DNA of 64,000 nt from Natroniella sulfidigena (GTDB lineage Bacteria > Bacillota > Halanaerobiia > Halobacteroidales > Halobacteroidaceae), in assembly GCF_023223645.1 (NCBI RefSeq), contig NZ_JALKBY010000014.1:21294-85293 (forward strand), read 5' to 3'. Each line of letters opens with the position of its first letter. The first letter of the stretch is position 1. The position numbers and the translations under genes were made by a program. The notes under the pieces are model-generated. The model worked only from the letters and a program-made list of their open reading frames with translations. It was not told the origin of the DNA and ran no database searches. Positions 26,334-33,979 of the stretch are shown here, piece after piece.

Positions 26334-26504
26334 GAGCCACTAGTAGGAAATTACAATTTTAAAACTATGATTTATCAGTGGCTCACGAAGAGTTTTTTGG
26401 TTTATAAAAACTCGGAGGTAGTGAATCTTTGTTAGAAATATAACAAAGGTTTTAACTGTAAACTGTCAACTGTACCTACGGGTCTTTATCAAGACCCTTC
26501 GTGA
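26334..26504. repeat. Cluster of three inverted repeats with conserved hairpin flanks
   Basis: GAGCCACT (26334-26341) pairs with AGTGGCTC (26377-26384). Next is a hairpin GAGTTTTT/AAAAACTC with flanks CACGAA and GGAGGTAGTG. Then, in the opposite orientation, GGGTCTT/AAGACCC has flanks CCTAC and TTCGTGA. Between them are heptamers (AACTGTA, AACTGTC). The two hairpins share flanks, not stems. Confidence 0.75.
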
Positions 26505-26554
26505 AACCCATAAAAACCATATCCACTGTAAACTTGCTAAGGGAGGGAGATGTA

Positions 26555-27676
26555 ATGAGAAGATTTGAAGACAGAGTATTTAAGTATGGTTGTTTAATTT
26601 TATTTGGGATCTTAATTGGAAGCTTTTTGATGACAGGTATTAATGCTAATGCTTTCTGGGGAACAGAAGCAGAGGCGGGAGAAGAGCAGCAAGTTGAGCA
26701 GATAGTTGTTTCTCAAGAAGAAGCAGTTAAGAAAGCTGTACGTGAAGTTGGCCCGGCTGTGGTCAGTATTGTTACTAAGGATACTGAAGTTAAGCGTGAT
26801 TTCTTTTTTAATCCTATTCCTGAAGAGAGAGAAGGAATTGGTTCAGGGGTTATTATTGATCAAGAGGGACATATTTTAACCAATCATCATGTGATTGGAG
26901 GAGTTGATGAGATAGAAGTCTTATTGCCAGATGGGAGAAATTTTTCAGCTGAGGTTGTAGGTGAAGATCCTCGAAATGATTTAGCTGTGATTCAAATTGA
27001 AGCTTCTGATTTGCCAGTAGCTCCTTTGGGAGATTCAAATGATTTGGAAGTAGGACAGTTAGCGATTGCTATTGGAAGTCCTTTTGGAGTTGAATTTAGT
27101 AATACAGTAACTACTGGTGTTATTAGTGCTTTAGGAAGAGAGATCAGACCTACTACTAGAAGAAGTAGAGGTTCTGTTGTACTTGATGGTTTGATTCAAA
27201 CAGATGCTTCTATTAATCCAGGTAATAGTGGAGGGCCTTTACTAGATAGTCAAGGTCGAGTAGTAGGAATTAATACTGCTATTATTGGTAGTGCTGAAGG
27301 AATTGGCTTTGCGATACCGGTTAATCGGGCCAAAGAGATTATTGATGATCTGATTGAGTATGGTAAGGTAAGAAGGCCTTGGATTGGAATTTATGGAGCT
27401 GGAGTGACTGAGCAGGTAGCACAATATTATAACTTAAATCTATCAAATGGTATAATGATTATGCGTGCTGTCTCTAATAGTCCTGCTGCTCAAGCTGGTT
27501 TGTCACAAGGGGATATAATTATTGAAGCTGACCGTCAAGAGGTAGAAGATATGGATCAATTACAGGAGATTATTGCAAATAAAGAGATTGGTGAGAAGCT
27601 TGAATTATTGATTATGACCCAAGATGAGAATTTAAATTCAGTTGAAGTAACTCTTGGTGAAATGCCTACAGAATAA
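26555..27676 (+). CDS. HtrA/DegP-like envelope serine protease
   Basis: A 373-residue protein starting at ATG 26555, after GGAGGGAG; an earlier in-frame ATG has no SD. An N-terminal signal anchor (about 10-30) is followed by a trypsin-like domain with the triad His (LTNHHVI), Asp (RNDLAVIQI) and Ser (NPGNSGGPLLD). One PDZ domain is at the C terminus (about 275-365). This is the short, one-PDZ HtrA type that degrades misfolded proteins outside the membrane. It may respond to the two-component system just upstream. Confidence 0.93.
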   Translation: MRRFEDRVFKYGCLILFGILIGSFLMTGINANAFWGTEAEAGEEQQVEQIVVSQEEAVKKAVREVGPAVVSIVTKDTEVKRDFFFNPIPEEREGIGSGVIIDQEGHILTNHHVIGGVDEIEVLLPDGRNFSAEVVGEDPRNDLAVIQIEASDLPVAPLGDSNDLEVGQLAIAIGSPFGVEFSNTVTTGVISALGREIRPTTRRSRGSVVLDGLIQTDASINPGNSGGPLLDSQGRVVGINTAIIGSAEGIGFAIPVNRAKEIIDDLIEYGKVRRPWIGIYGAGVTEQVAQYYNLNLSNGIMIMRAVSNSPAAQAGLSQGDIIIEADRQEVEDMDQLQEIIANKEIGEKLELLIMTQDENLNSVEVTLGEMPTE

Positions 27677-27688
27677 AATTACTAATTT

Positions 27689-27741
27689 ATCAAGGCTAGG
27701 GTTAATCTTAAAGTTTAGATTAACTTTAGCCTTGATTTTTA
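27689..27741 (+). terminator. Long-stem terminator after htrA
   Basis: TCAAGGCTAGGGTTAATCT pairs with AGATTAACTTTAGCCTTGA, with some wobble pairs, and is followed by T5. Confidence 0.88.
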
Positions 27742-27801
27742 ATTAGGGAAGTAGAATTTAAAGATGTTTTCAAATATTTGGTTTTATTAGAAATTGTTTT
27801 A

Positions 27802-27830
27802 TTGATTAAGAAGCACAAATGTGATATTCT
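27802..27830 (+). promoter_or_regulatory. Probable sigma-A promoter of the CDF transporter
   Basis: TTGATT at 27802-27807 and TATTCT at 27825-27830 with a 17-base spacer. Transcription would start near 27837, directly before a strong inverted repeat. Confidence 0.5.
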
Positions 27831-27839
27831 AGGTAATAC

Positions 27840-27868
27840 AATTTTATTAGAAGGAAACTAATAAAATT
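27840..27868. promoter_or_regulatory. Candidate operator: perfect 11-bp inverted repeat
   Basis: AATTTTATTAG and CTAATAAAATT are exact inverted arms separated by AAGGAAA. The site covers the expected transcription start and ends two bases before the SD of the CDF gene. It suits a dimeric, possibly metal-sensing repressor, or an RNA hairpin that hides the SD. Confidence 0.6.
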
Positions 27869-27886
27869 CAGGGGGAAAAGATAATA

Positions 27887-28786
27887 ATGGAAAAAACCCG
27901 TCATGATGTGGGGGTTAAGGTAAGTACTATTAGTTTAATAGTTAATATTTTATTATCAGTTTTAAAGGTGGCTGTAGGGTTTTGGTTTGGTAGTAAAGCT
28001 TTAATTGCTGATGGTTTTCACTCTATATCAGATGTTATTTCTACCATAATAGTAGGTATGAGCTTTAAGGTTTCTAGTCAACCACCAGATGATTGTCATC
28101 CTTATGGGCATGGTAAAGCTGAATCGATTGCAACAAAATTATTGGGGATTATTTTAATTATTACCGGTTTGATGTTACTTAGAAGTACAGTGTTGGCGAT
28201 TATTAATTATGAGATAAATATCCCTAGTAGTATAGTACTTTGGACGGCAGTAATATCTATTGCAATCAAAGAGGGGCTATGCCGTTATATTATAAAAATA
28301 GGTCGAGAGATTGATTCTAAAGGGTTGGTTGCAGATGCTTACCATCATCGTTCTGATGCATTATCTTCTATTGCAGTTTTAATTGGAGCTGGAGGAGCAA
28401 GGCTTGGTTATCCTTTATTGGATCCATTAGCAGGGTTAGTAGTGGCTTCATTTATTATTAAGGTTGGTGGAGAAGTAGTCTTAGATGCCATTGATGAGTT
28501 GATGGATGCTATTCCTAGCCAAGATAAGAAGAAACAAATAATAAAAGAGGCTGAGAAAGTAGATAGTGTAATCACAATTAAAGATGTAAAGTTAAGAGCT
28601 TATGGTTCACGCTTATTTATTGATCTAAAGGTTGTTGTAGCTAATGATTTAACGGTTATTGAAGGGCATCAAGTAGCTGATGATATTAAAGAAAAGATCA
28701 AAAGTTCTAATCCTAAAGTAGAAGAAGTTTTGGTTCATGTAGATCCTGAAGATGTGATAGAGCATTTAGTAGATGATGAAAATTGA
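27887..28786 (+). CDS. Cation diffusion facilitator (CDF) metal exporter
   Basis: A 299-residue protein with six membrane segments and a cytoplasmic C-terminal ferredoxin-like domain. The metal-site motifs are ADGFHSISDV in TM2 and VADAYHHRSDALSS in TM5, with HPYGHGKAES after TM2. CDF proteins export Zn2+, Fe2+, Mn2+ or similar in exchange for H+. The site residues (first-site D/H set HxxxD and HHRSD) do not settle the metal. A dyad just upstream may bind its regulator. Confidence 0.92.
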   Translation: MEKTRHDVGVKVSTISLIVNILLSVLKVAVGFWFGSKALIADGFHSISDVISTIIVGMSFKVSSQPPDDCHPYGHGKAESIATKLLGIILIITGLMLLRSTVLAIINYEINIPSSIVLWTAVISIAIKEGLCRYIIKIGREIDSKGLVADAYHHRSDALSSIAVLIGAGGARLGYPLLDPLAGLVVASFIIKVGGEVVLDAIDELMDAIPSQDKKKQIIKEAEKVDSVITIKDVKLRAYGSRLFIDLKVVVANDLTVIEGHQVADDIKEKIKSSNPKVEEVLVHVDPEDVIEHLVDDEN

Positions 28787-28815
28787 GTAAATTTAGAGTA
28801 AGGGAGGAAGAGGCT

Positions 28816-30384
28816 TTGCAGATTAATTATAATAAGTTTTGTATTCTTTTTTTTCTAATCCTGATATTGAGCTTGACAGGATGTAGAGAGGAGTTAATTG
28901 TAGAAGATTTTAAGATTGATTCTGAATATTATCAGGAGACTGGTAGATTTTTAGGAAATACTGAAGTAGATTTTGAGATCAAGCTATCTGATGATGATGA
29001 TGATCTAAATTATCATTGGACTGCTAATGGTGGAAGATTTTTATCACAGGTTGATAATAAAGCGACATATCGGGTTCCAACTGCACCTGGTGATTATAGA
29101 ATTACAGTCTTTATTCAAGATGACCAGGGAGCTGAGACGATGTATGATTTTACTTTTACAGTTGAAGGAGATTATCCTGAACAGGTATCATTGACTGAAA
29201 TTAGAAATGATTCTGTAACAGAAGGGGTTGAGATTGAGTGGTCTGCTTATCCTGATGATGATTTTTCTACATACCAAATATTACGGAGTGATAACTTTTA
29301 TATTGATAATAATGCTGAGGTGGTAGCAGAGATAGATGAACAGACAAAGACCTATTATCTAGATCAAGATGTTGACCCTAATCAAAATTATACTTATCAA
29401 GTATTGGTATTTAATGAACGAGGTTATTTATCGGTTAGTAATGAGGAGATAATTAGAGTATTAGATCGGGGAATTAGAAAGGTTAGATTAGATAAGGGTG
29501 TTTCAGATCTTATATTTGATGAAGTACGTTCTCAATTGTACCTGTTGGATCAGCAAGCAAATCAAGTGGTGATTTTTGATACTCAAAAAGATGAGATTAC
29601 TGGAAGGGTCGATGTTGGCCCGGCTCCTAATAACTTAAAATTGAGTAAAGATAATAAATATTTATTTTTAGTTACTAGAGGAGATAATTCGTTGGTACAG
29701 ATAGATTTAGAAGAGTTAACAGTGAGTAATTATAATTTCAAACAGGAAATAAAGGATATAACTATAGGAGTTGATGAATTATACTTGAAAGTAGATGATA
29801 AGTCTAATTTAGTACAATTTAATATTGAAGAAGAAAAGGTTAAAGATAATTATCAATTGAAAAAAGGAAAATCAGTGGTTAGTGGTGAAAAGATTGAATT
29901 GGTTGGAGAAGAAGAGTTATTATTTGATGCGTATTTTGATAAGACACTGCTCTATAATCTAACTGATCTTTCAAACCCTTTAATGAAATTAGGAACAGGG
30001 GTAATTGATGATCTTGAAATCCATAATACTGATGAAGAGAATTATCTCTATATAGCAAGTAGTCAATTTAAATATGTTCAATCTTTTACTCTCAATCAAT
30101 CAGGAAAGCTAGATGCAATGAAGAAATTTAAAACTGCTGGTTATCCACGAGGAATTACTGTTGCCCAAGAAGAGGGATGGTTGTTTGCTGCTTATAATGA
30201 TACTGAAGTTAGTGTCTTTTCTTTAGAAGAACATAGCTTATTAGATAAAATTGATTTAAGGAATTATGCTTTTGATCTTGTTTTTGATTCTGAACAAAGT
30301 AAGCTTTATATTTTAACTTCATCTATTAATAAACATGAATATAACTTAGTAATAGTTGATTTAAAGGAGAGATTTGATCTTTAA
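28816..30384 (+). CDS. Lipoprotein with Ig/FN3-like domains and a beta-propeller
   Basis: About 522 residues, starting at TTG 28816 with GGGAGG 8 bases upstream; an overlapping TTG at 28783 has no good SD. The signal ends in the lipobox LTGC. Beta-rich parts follow: a PKD/Ig-like domain (about 30-115), a fibronectin III-like domain (about 115-210; TYQVLVFNERGYLS), then YncE-like propeller repeats (VVIFDTQKDEITGRVDVGPAPNNLKLSKDNKYLF). It is likely a surface binding protein. It follows the CDF gene closely; the ligand is unknown. Confidence 0.8.
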   Translation: MQINYNKFCILFFLILILSLTGCREELIVEDFKIDSEYYQETGRFLGNTEVDFEIKLSDDDDDLNYHWTANGGRFLSQVDNKATYRVPTAPGDYRITVFIQDDQGAETMYDFTFTVEGDYPEQVSLTEIRNDSVTEGVEIEWSAYPDDDFSTYQILRSDNFYIDNNAEVVAEIDEQTKTYYLDQDVDPNQNYTYQVLVFNERGYLSVSNEEIIRVLDRGIRKVRLDKGVSDLIFDEVRSQLYLLDQQANQVVIFDTQKDEITGRVDVGPAPNNLKLSKDNKYLFLVTRGDNSLVQIDLEELTVSNYNFKQEIKDITIGVDELYLKVDDKSNLVQFNIEEEKVKDNYQLKKGKSVVSGEKIELVGEEELLFDAYFDKTLLYNLTDLSNPLMKLGTGVIDDLEIHNTDEENYLYIASSQFKYVQSFTLNQSGKLDAMKKFKTAGYPRGITVAQEEGWLFAAYNDTEVSVFSLEEHSLLDKIDLRNYAFDLVFDSEQSKLYILTSSINKHEYNLVIVDLKERFDL

Positions 30385-30408
30385 AGCAGACTATATAGGG
30401 GTGAAAAA

Positions 30409-30642
30409 GTGAGATTGGAATTAATTAAACTAGTAGTAGGTACTTTAATAGTCATAGGAGTTGTTCTATTCTTTTATTTTTCGAGTGGAACTAAGCAGAG
30501 TTTAGATGATTATATATTATCTAAATTGATTAATTTTTGGGGGAAGGTAGTCAATCTAATAATTATGATAGTCAGCATTTGGTTTGGTATTAGAGTAGGC
30601 GGTCAATTTTTAAGGAGGGTCTTATATGAACTATGGTGGTAG
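30409..30642 (+). CDS. Small membrane protein, 77 aa
   Basis: I do not recognise the family. It starts at GTG with AGGGGTGA upstream. Two membrane helices are clear (about 6-25 and 45-65), with a basic C-terminal tail RRVLYELWW. Its end overlaps the recU start by 17 bases, so the two are translationally coupled. It may be a small envelope factor carried in the recU operon. Confidence 0.65.
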   Translation: MRLELIKLVVGTLIVIGVVLFFYFSSGTKQSLDDYILSKLINFWGKVVNLIIMIVSIWFGIRVGGQFLRRVLYELWW

Positions 30643-31147
30643 GGGAAAGGTTTTGGAAAATATGATCGAAACTTCTAATCGGCAGTATTCTTTTCAAAAT
30701 AGAGCAGTAATTCAAAAGATTCCTACCCCTGTTAAGGTATTAAATATAAACTCTAGAACTGGAAAAATTACTAATGCATTTTATGAACAAAAATCAACGG
30801 TTGATTATATTGGAACTTATAAAGGACGAGCAATTGCTTTTGATGCTAAGGAAACTAAAATAGAGACCCGTTTTGATTTGAGTAATGTAAAGAAGCATCA
30901 GTATCAATATTTAAAAAGTTGGGTTCAAAATGGTGGAGTTGCTTTTTTAATTATTTACTTTAAGACTTTAGATGAAGCTTATTATTTGCCATTTAGTTTA
31001 TTAGAAGAGTATTGGCAAGGAAGATTGCAGGGGGGGAGAAAGAGTATTCCATATCAAAAAATTGCTAAAAAGAAGTATAAGATTGGTAGTCAAGGACTAG
31101 TTATTTTGGATTATTTAGAAATTATAGATCAAGCATTTGAACTGTAA
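30626..31147 (+). CDS. recU: RecU Holliday junction resolvase
   Basis: A 173-residue protein with the RecU pattern: NYGGRGKVLENMIETSN at the start, AVIQKIPTPVKVL, the nuclease core STVDYIGTYKGRAIAFDAKETK (Asp, Glu and Lys of the restriction-enzyme-like fold), then FDLSNVKKHQYQYL and GGVAFLIIYF. It cuts four-way DNA junctions during recombination and repair and helps chromosome segregation in Firmicutes. It is shorter at the N terminus than the Bacillus protein. SD AAGGAGGG precedes the ATG. Confidence 0.92.
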   Translation: MNYGGRGKVLENMIETSNRQYSFQNRAVIQKIPTPVKVLNINSRTGKITNAFYEQKSTVDYIGTYKGRAIAFDAKETKIETRFDLSNVKKHQYQYLKSWVQNGGVAFLIIYFKTLDEAYYLPFSLLEEYWQGRLQGGRKSIPYQKIAKKKYKIGSQGLVILDYLEIIDQAFEL

Positions 31148-31263
31148 GTTCTAAGAATAAATCTTGATTTTTTAGATGAAATATAATAAAATAGTAAAAG
31201 ATGGTCTTAGTATTTAAGCTGTTATTTTGATAAATCAATGAATGTTTTGAGGAGGGAAAAGGA

Positions 31264-31626
31264 ATGGCTAAGAAGATATTAATAACTGATGATGCTAATT
31301 TTATGAGGACGATGTTAGCTAAAATAATTGAGGAGCAAGGTTATCAGGTAGCTGGAATGGCTGAAAATGGCGAAAGAGCTATAGAACAATATAAAGAATT
31401 AGAACCTGATTTGGTAACAATGGATATTACTATGCCAGGAATGGACGGGATTGAGGCAACTAAAAAAATTATGGAATATGATCCAAGTGCTGATATAATT
31501 GTCTGTAGTGCAATGGGCCAAAAGCCGATGGTACTAGAAGCAATCGAAGCTGGAGCAAAGGATTTCATAGTAAAACCTATCAAACCAGAAAAAGTTAAAG
31601 AAACGCTAGAAAAGATATTGGGCTAG
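31264..31626 (+). CDS. cheY: CheY-type single-domain response regulator
   Basis: A 120-residue receiver without an output domain. ITDDANFMRT carries the acidic pair, VTMDITMPGMDG the phospho-accepting Asp, CSAMGQ the switch Ser/Thr position and IVKPIKP the Lys. The sequence is close to the CheY of Firmicutes, which binds the flagellar switch. No other che or fli gene is in the window, so it is an isolated copy. SD GAGGAGGG precedes the ATG. Confidence 0.9.
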   Translation: MAKKILITDDANFMRTMLAKIIEEQGYQVAGMAENGERAIEQYKELEPDLVTMDITMPGMDGIEATKKIMEYDPSADIIVCSAMGQKPMVLEAIEAGAKDFIVKPIKPEKVKETLEKILG

Positions 31627-31673
31627 TAGAAATTAATTACAGAAAGTTTCTGTTAAACAATAATATTTCTGGG

Positions 31674-31720
31674 TCGTATAGTAGGAATAATTATACTTGT
31701 TCCTATTGTACGATTTTTTT
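31674..31720 (+). terminator. Terminator after cheY
   Basis: TCGTATAGTAGGAA pairs with TTCCTATTGTACGA (two wobble pairs), followed by T7. The T run is also the first part of the 125-bp repeat copy B. Confidence 0.87.
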
Positions 31721-31839
31721 ATCATTAAGGAAATTATGCTTTTTAGAGGTTGTGGATAACTTTTACTAGTTTGTATTTGTTGGTTTTACTTAAACTCAAG
31801 CTTAGACTTAAACTGAGTTGCCGGAGGCAACTTTTTTAT
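31714..31839 (+). repeat. 125-bp dispersed repeat, copy B
   Basis: It matches 5449-5573 nearly base for base. In this copy the hexamer stretch is more regular (CTTAAA, CTCAAG, CTTAGA, CTTAAA, CTGAGT). It ends with GTTGCC-GGA-GGCAAC and T6. As in copy A, the left end lies in the T run of a hairpin. The remaining bases up to the acylphosphatase start show no other feature. Confidence 0.87.
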
Positions 31840-32002
31840 TGTCTAGGCTTTTACCAGGAAGATTTTTTGTCAAATAAAGAGGAAAATGCTCTCCAGTAAA
31901 GAAGTTTATTATGTGGAGTAAAATTAATTACTAGTTATTATTGATTAAAATTATATTTTATGGAAATAATAATTGTATAACAATACAAATAGGAGGATTA
32001 TT

Positions 32003-32287
32003 ATGACTAAGAAAGCAATTAAAGCTAATGTAAAAGGTAGAATTCAAGGAGTTGGATATCGGGCAAGTACACATCAAAAAGCTACTCGATTAGGGATTAA
32101 AGGATATGTAAAGAGTTCTTCGGGAAGTGAAATAGAAGTAGTGGCTGAAGGTGAGGAAGAAAAAATAGAAGAATTGATTCAGTATTTACAAGAAGGGCCA
32201 AATAAAGCTGAGGTAGAAGATTTTAGTTATGATTGGATTGAGCCGACAGAAGATTTCATTAGGTTTGCTATTAAATATGAAGTGTAA
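32003..32287 (+). CDS. Acylphosphatase-fold protein, probably with an altered active site
   Basis: A 94-residue protein starting at ATG 32003, behind TAGGAGGA. The phosphate-binding loop GRIQGVGYR with the catalytic Arg is intact. In the second motif, usually GWVRNxxDG, it reads GYVKSSSGS, so the catalytic Asn is replaced by Ser. The fold otherwise matches, ending in FIRFAIKYEV. Family members hydrolyse acyl phosphates. Loss of the Asn suggests weak activity or a binding role. Confidence 0.87.
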   Translation: MTKKAIKANVKGRIQGVGYRASTHQKATRLGIKGYVKSSSGSEIEVVAEGEEEKIEELIQYLQEGPNKAEVEDFSYDWIEPTEDFIRFAIKYEV

Positions 32288-32467
32288 CTTAAGAGCCAAC
32301 TAAAATTTAATATTATAAGCTCTAGTGATTTATATATTTTATTATAGATTGCTGTGTATATTTATATAGTAGATAGTTGTGTTTTGAAATTAGTATTATT
32401 TTTGCTGGGTTCTTTGTTTCAGGAGATGGTTATGCTATTTAGGCTTATAATAAGAAGTAGAATGTTG

Positions 32468-32500
32468 ATTGGGAGCGATTATGCTTCCAATTTATTTTTT
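32468..32500 (+). terminator. Weak terminator-like hairpin
   Basis: ATTGGGAGC pairs with GCTTCCAAT (one wobble) and is followed by a T-rich run. It probably ends the acylphosphatase transcript. Confidence 0.6.
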
Positions 32501-32554
32501 ATTAATAAAAATTATCTATTAGTAGACAAAGGTGATTTTTAAGGGAGGATAAAT

Positions 32555-33238
32555 ATGCCATCTACAATCACTGATGCAAGTTATGAGTTGTTAGATAAAG
32601 TTGGTTCACCGCTTACTCCTTCGCAAGTTGTTAATAGGATTGCTTATTTAGTAACTGTCAAGGATGCTGATTCAGTTCAAGCTAGTATTTATAATGACTC
32701 TAGGTTTGTTAAATTTTCCTCTGGTAAATTAGCTTTGAAAAAGTGGTTGCTAAATGGAGTTTCTTTTGTTCTTATTCCTTCGTTGGCCCAGATTAAACGA
32801 GGTTTTATAAATATTAATAGTTATCAATATTTATTTTCCCAACCAGAGATTAACTTAAGATATCAAGAACAAAATTATAATTTGAAACTAAAACAGAATC
32901 GGCTTACAGGCTTTTTAAAATTAGATGATCAATTTTCTTTAGATTGTAGTAATTTGTTATTAGAAATTATTGATTTAGAGCAGGGTGATTATATTTTAAA
33001 AGAACAAAATATTGGAGTTGTAGATACTACTGTTTATAAAGAGATAATTATAGAGGTTTTGGAAGAAAAAGGAGTTAAAAGATCTGAAAACTTATTAAAA
33101 GAGATCTTAGTAAAAGCTAAAGATACAGGAAGGTTGCAACAGTTACTTCCACTAGTACCGTTAGAAGAAGTGGTTAAAGATATGCCCCAGATTTATCAAC
33201 CGGTAAAAGGGTTATTTAAAGTTAATAAGTTTTATTAA
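32555..33238 (+). CDS. HARE-HTH domain protein of unknown function
   Basis: A 227-residue soluble protein. The first 70 residues (ASYELLDKVGSPLTPSQVVNRIAY ... QASIYNDSRFVKFSSGKLALKKW) resemble the HARE-HTH winged helix found in RNA polymerase delta subunit and restriction systems. The rest is a beta-rich part (about 75-145) and a helical C-terminal third that I cannot place. SD AAGGGAGG precedes the ATG. It may bind DNA or polymerase; no nuclease motif is visible. It stands alone before Hsp20. Confidence 0.75.
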   Translation: MPSTITDASYELLDKVGSPLTPSQVVNRIAYLVTVKDADSVQASIYNDSRFVKFSSGKLALKKWLLNGVSFVLIPSLAQIKRGFININSYQYLFSQPEINLRYQEQNYNLKLKQNRLTGFLKLDDQFSLDCSNLLLEIIDLEQGDYILKEQNIGVVDTTVYKEIIIEVLEEKGVKRSENLLKEILVKAKDTGRLQQLLPLVPLEEVVKDMPQIYQPVKGLFKVNKFY

Positions 33239-33310
33239 TGTATAAATTGTTACCTCATAAGAAATGATAATTTATAGAATATCTGATTTATAGAGGAGGT
33301 AATTTGAGGA

Positions 33311-33745
33311 ATGAAATCAAACAATTGGAATCCACTTAGAGAAATAAATACTTTACGAGAGCAGATGAATAGATTCCTAGATGAGAGATTACCAGAAGAA
33401 GAAAAAACATATCCAGCAGTTGATGTTTATGAAGATGGGGATAATTTAGTTGTTAAGGCAGATTTACCAGGGGTAAGGTCTGATGATCTTGAAATAATGG
33501 TTAGTGAAGAGACTGTTATTATTCAAGGTCAACACCAAGAGCAGGAGAGAACTAAAGTGAAGAACGGATATTATTATGAAGAAAGAAGCAGGAATGAATT
33601 TCAACGAAGAATAACATTACCACTCAAAGTTAAACACCAAGAGGCTAGAGCTGATATTGAACACGGGGTTATGGAGGTAATAATTCCGAAGGCGGAAGAG
33701 GAGTTAAACAAGGTGACTAGGTTAAAATTGAATAATGAGGAATGA
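33311..33745 (+). CDS. Hsp20/alpha-crystallin small heat shock protein
   Basis: A 144-residue protein with an N-terminal arm (NWNPLREINTLREQMNRFLDE), the alpha-crystallin domain (PAVDVYEDGDNLVVKADLPGV to RRITLPLKV) and the C-terminal VMEVIIPKAEE with the I-x-I/V-like motif. It is an ATP-independent holdase forming large oligomers. The SD is GAGGAGGT. No CIRCE element (TTAGCACTC with its inverted copy) is seen upstream. Confidence 0.93.
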   Translation: MKSNNWNPLREINTLREQMNRFLDERLPEEEKTYPAVDVYEDGDNLVVKADLPGVRSDDLEIMVSEETVIIQGQHQEQERTKVKNGYYYEERSRNEFQRRITLPLKVKHQEARADIEHGVMEVIIPKAEEELNKVTRLKLNNEE

Positions 33746-33754
33746 ATGATTATC

Positions 33755-33790
33755 AAAGGTCAAGCATATTAATATGCTTGACCTTTTTTT
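33755..33790 (+). terminator. Perfect palindromic terminator after hsp20
   Basis: AAAGGTCAAGCATATT and its exact complement adjoin without a loop, followed by a T run. Confidence 0.92.
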
Positions 33791-33800
33791 ATGGTCTCTT

Positions 33801-33848
33801 ACAAAAGCTTAAGTTTTTAGATCTCACTTAAACTTAGACTTAATATTG
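33801..33848. repeat. Degenerate hexamer element
   Basis: It begins TTACAAAAGCTTAAG and ends CTTAAACTTAGACTTAATAT, with six-base periodicity on the right. It looks like a shortened, decayed relative of the ATTACAA/ATATCAA elements. Confidence 0.5.
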
Positions 33849-33899
33849 CTAGTATAGAACTTTAATCATCCATCAATTTACAACAAATTAATTATTTCC

Positions 33900-33928
33900 T
33901 TGACATTAGTTTTAAAAAAGTTTATAAT
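33900..33928 (+). promoter_or_regulatory. Perfect sigma-A promoter of the polyferredoxin operon
   Basis: TTGACA at 33900-33905 and TATAAT at 33923-33928 with a 17-base spacer. Transcription is expected from about 33935, inside a GC-rich dyad. Confidence 0.85.
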
Positions 33929-33929
33929 A

Positions 33930-33972
33930 TTAATACCCTCCCCAGAAGAGGGGGGGTATTAATAAAGGGGGT
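33930..33972 (+). promoter_or_regulatory. Leader hairpin overlapping the start point, with a competing G-rich SD
   Basis: TTAATACCCTCCC (33930-33942) pairs with GGGGGGGTATTAA (33950-33962). The SD of the next gene (AGGGGGG, 33966-33972) could also pair with the CCCTCCCC arm. This allows two alternative structures, one hiding the SD. It may equally be an operator for a dimeric repressor. Confidence 0.55.
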
Positions 33973-33979
33973 ATTATAA

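Noticed and set aside
32354..32542. 62-codon + strand frame
   Set aside because: No usable SD; it runs through the probable acylphosphatase terminator and has no recognisable sequence character.
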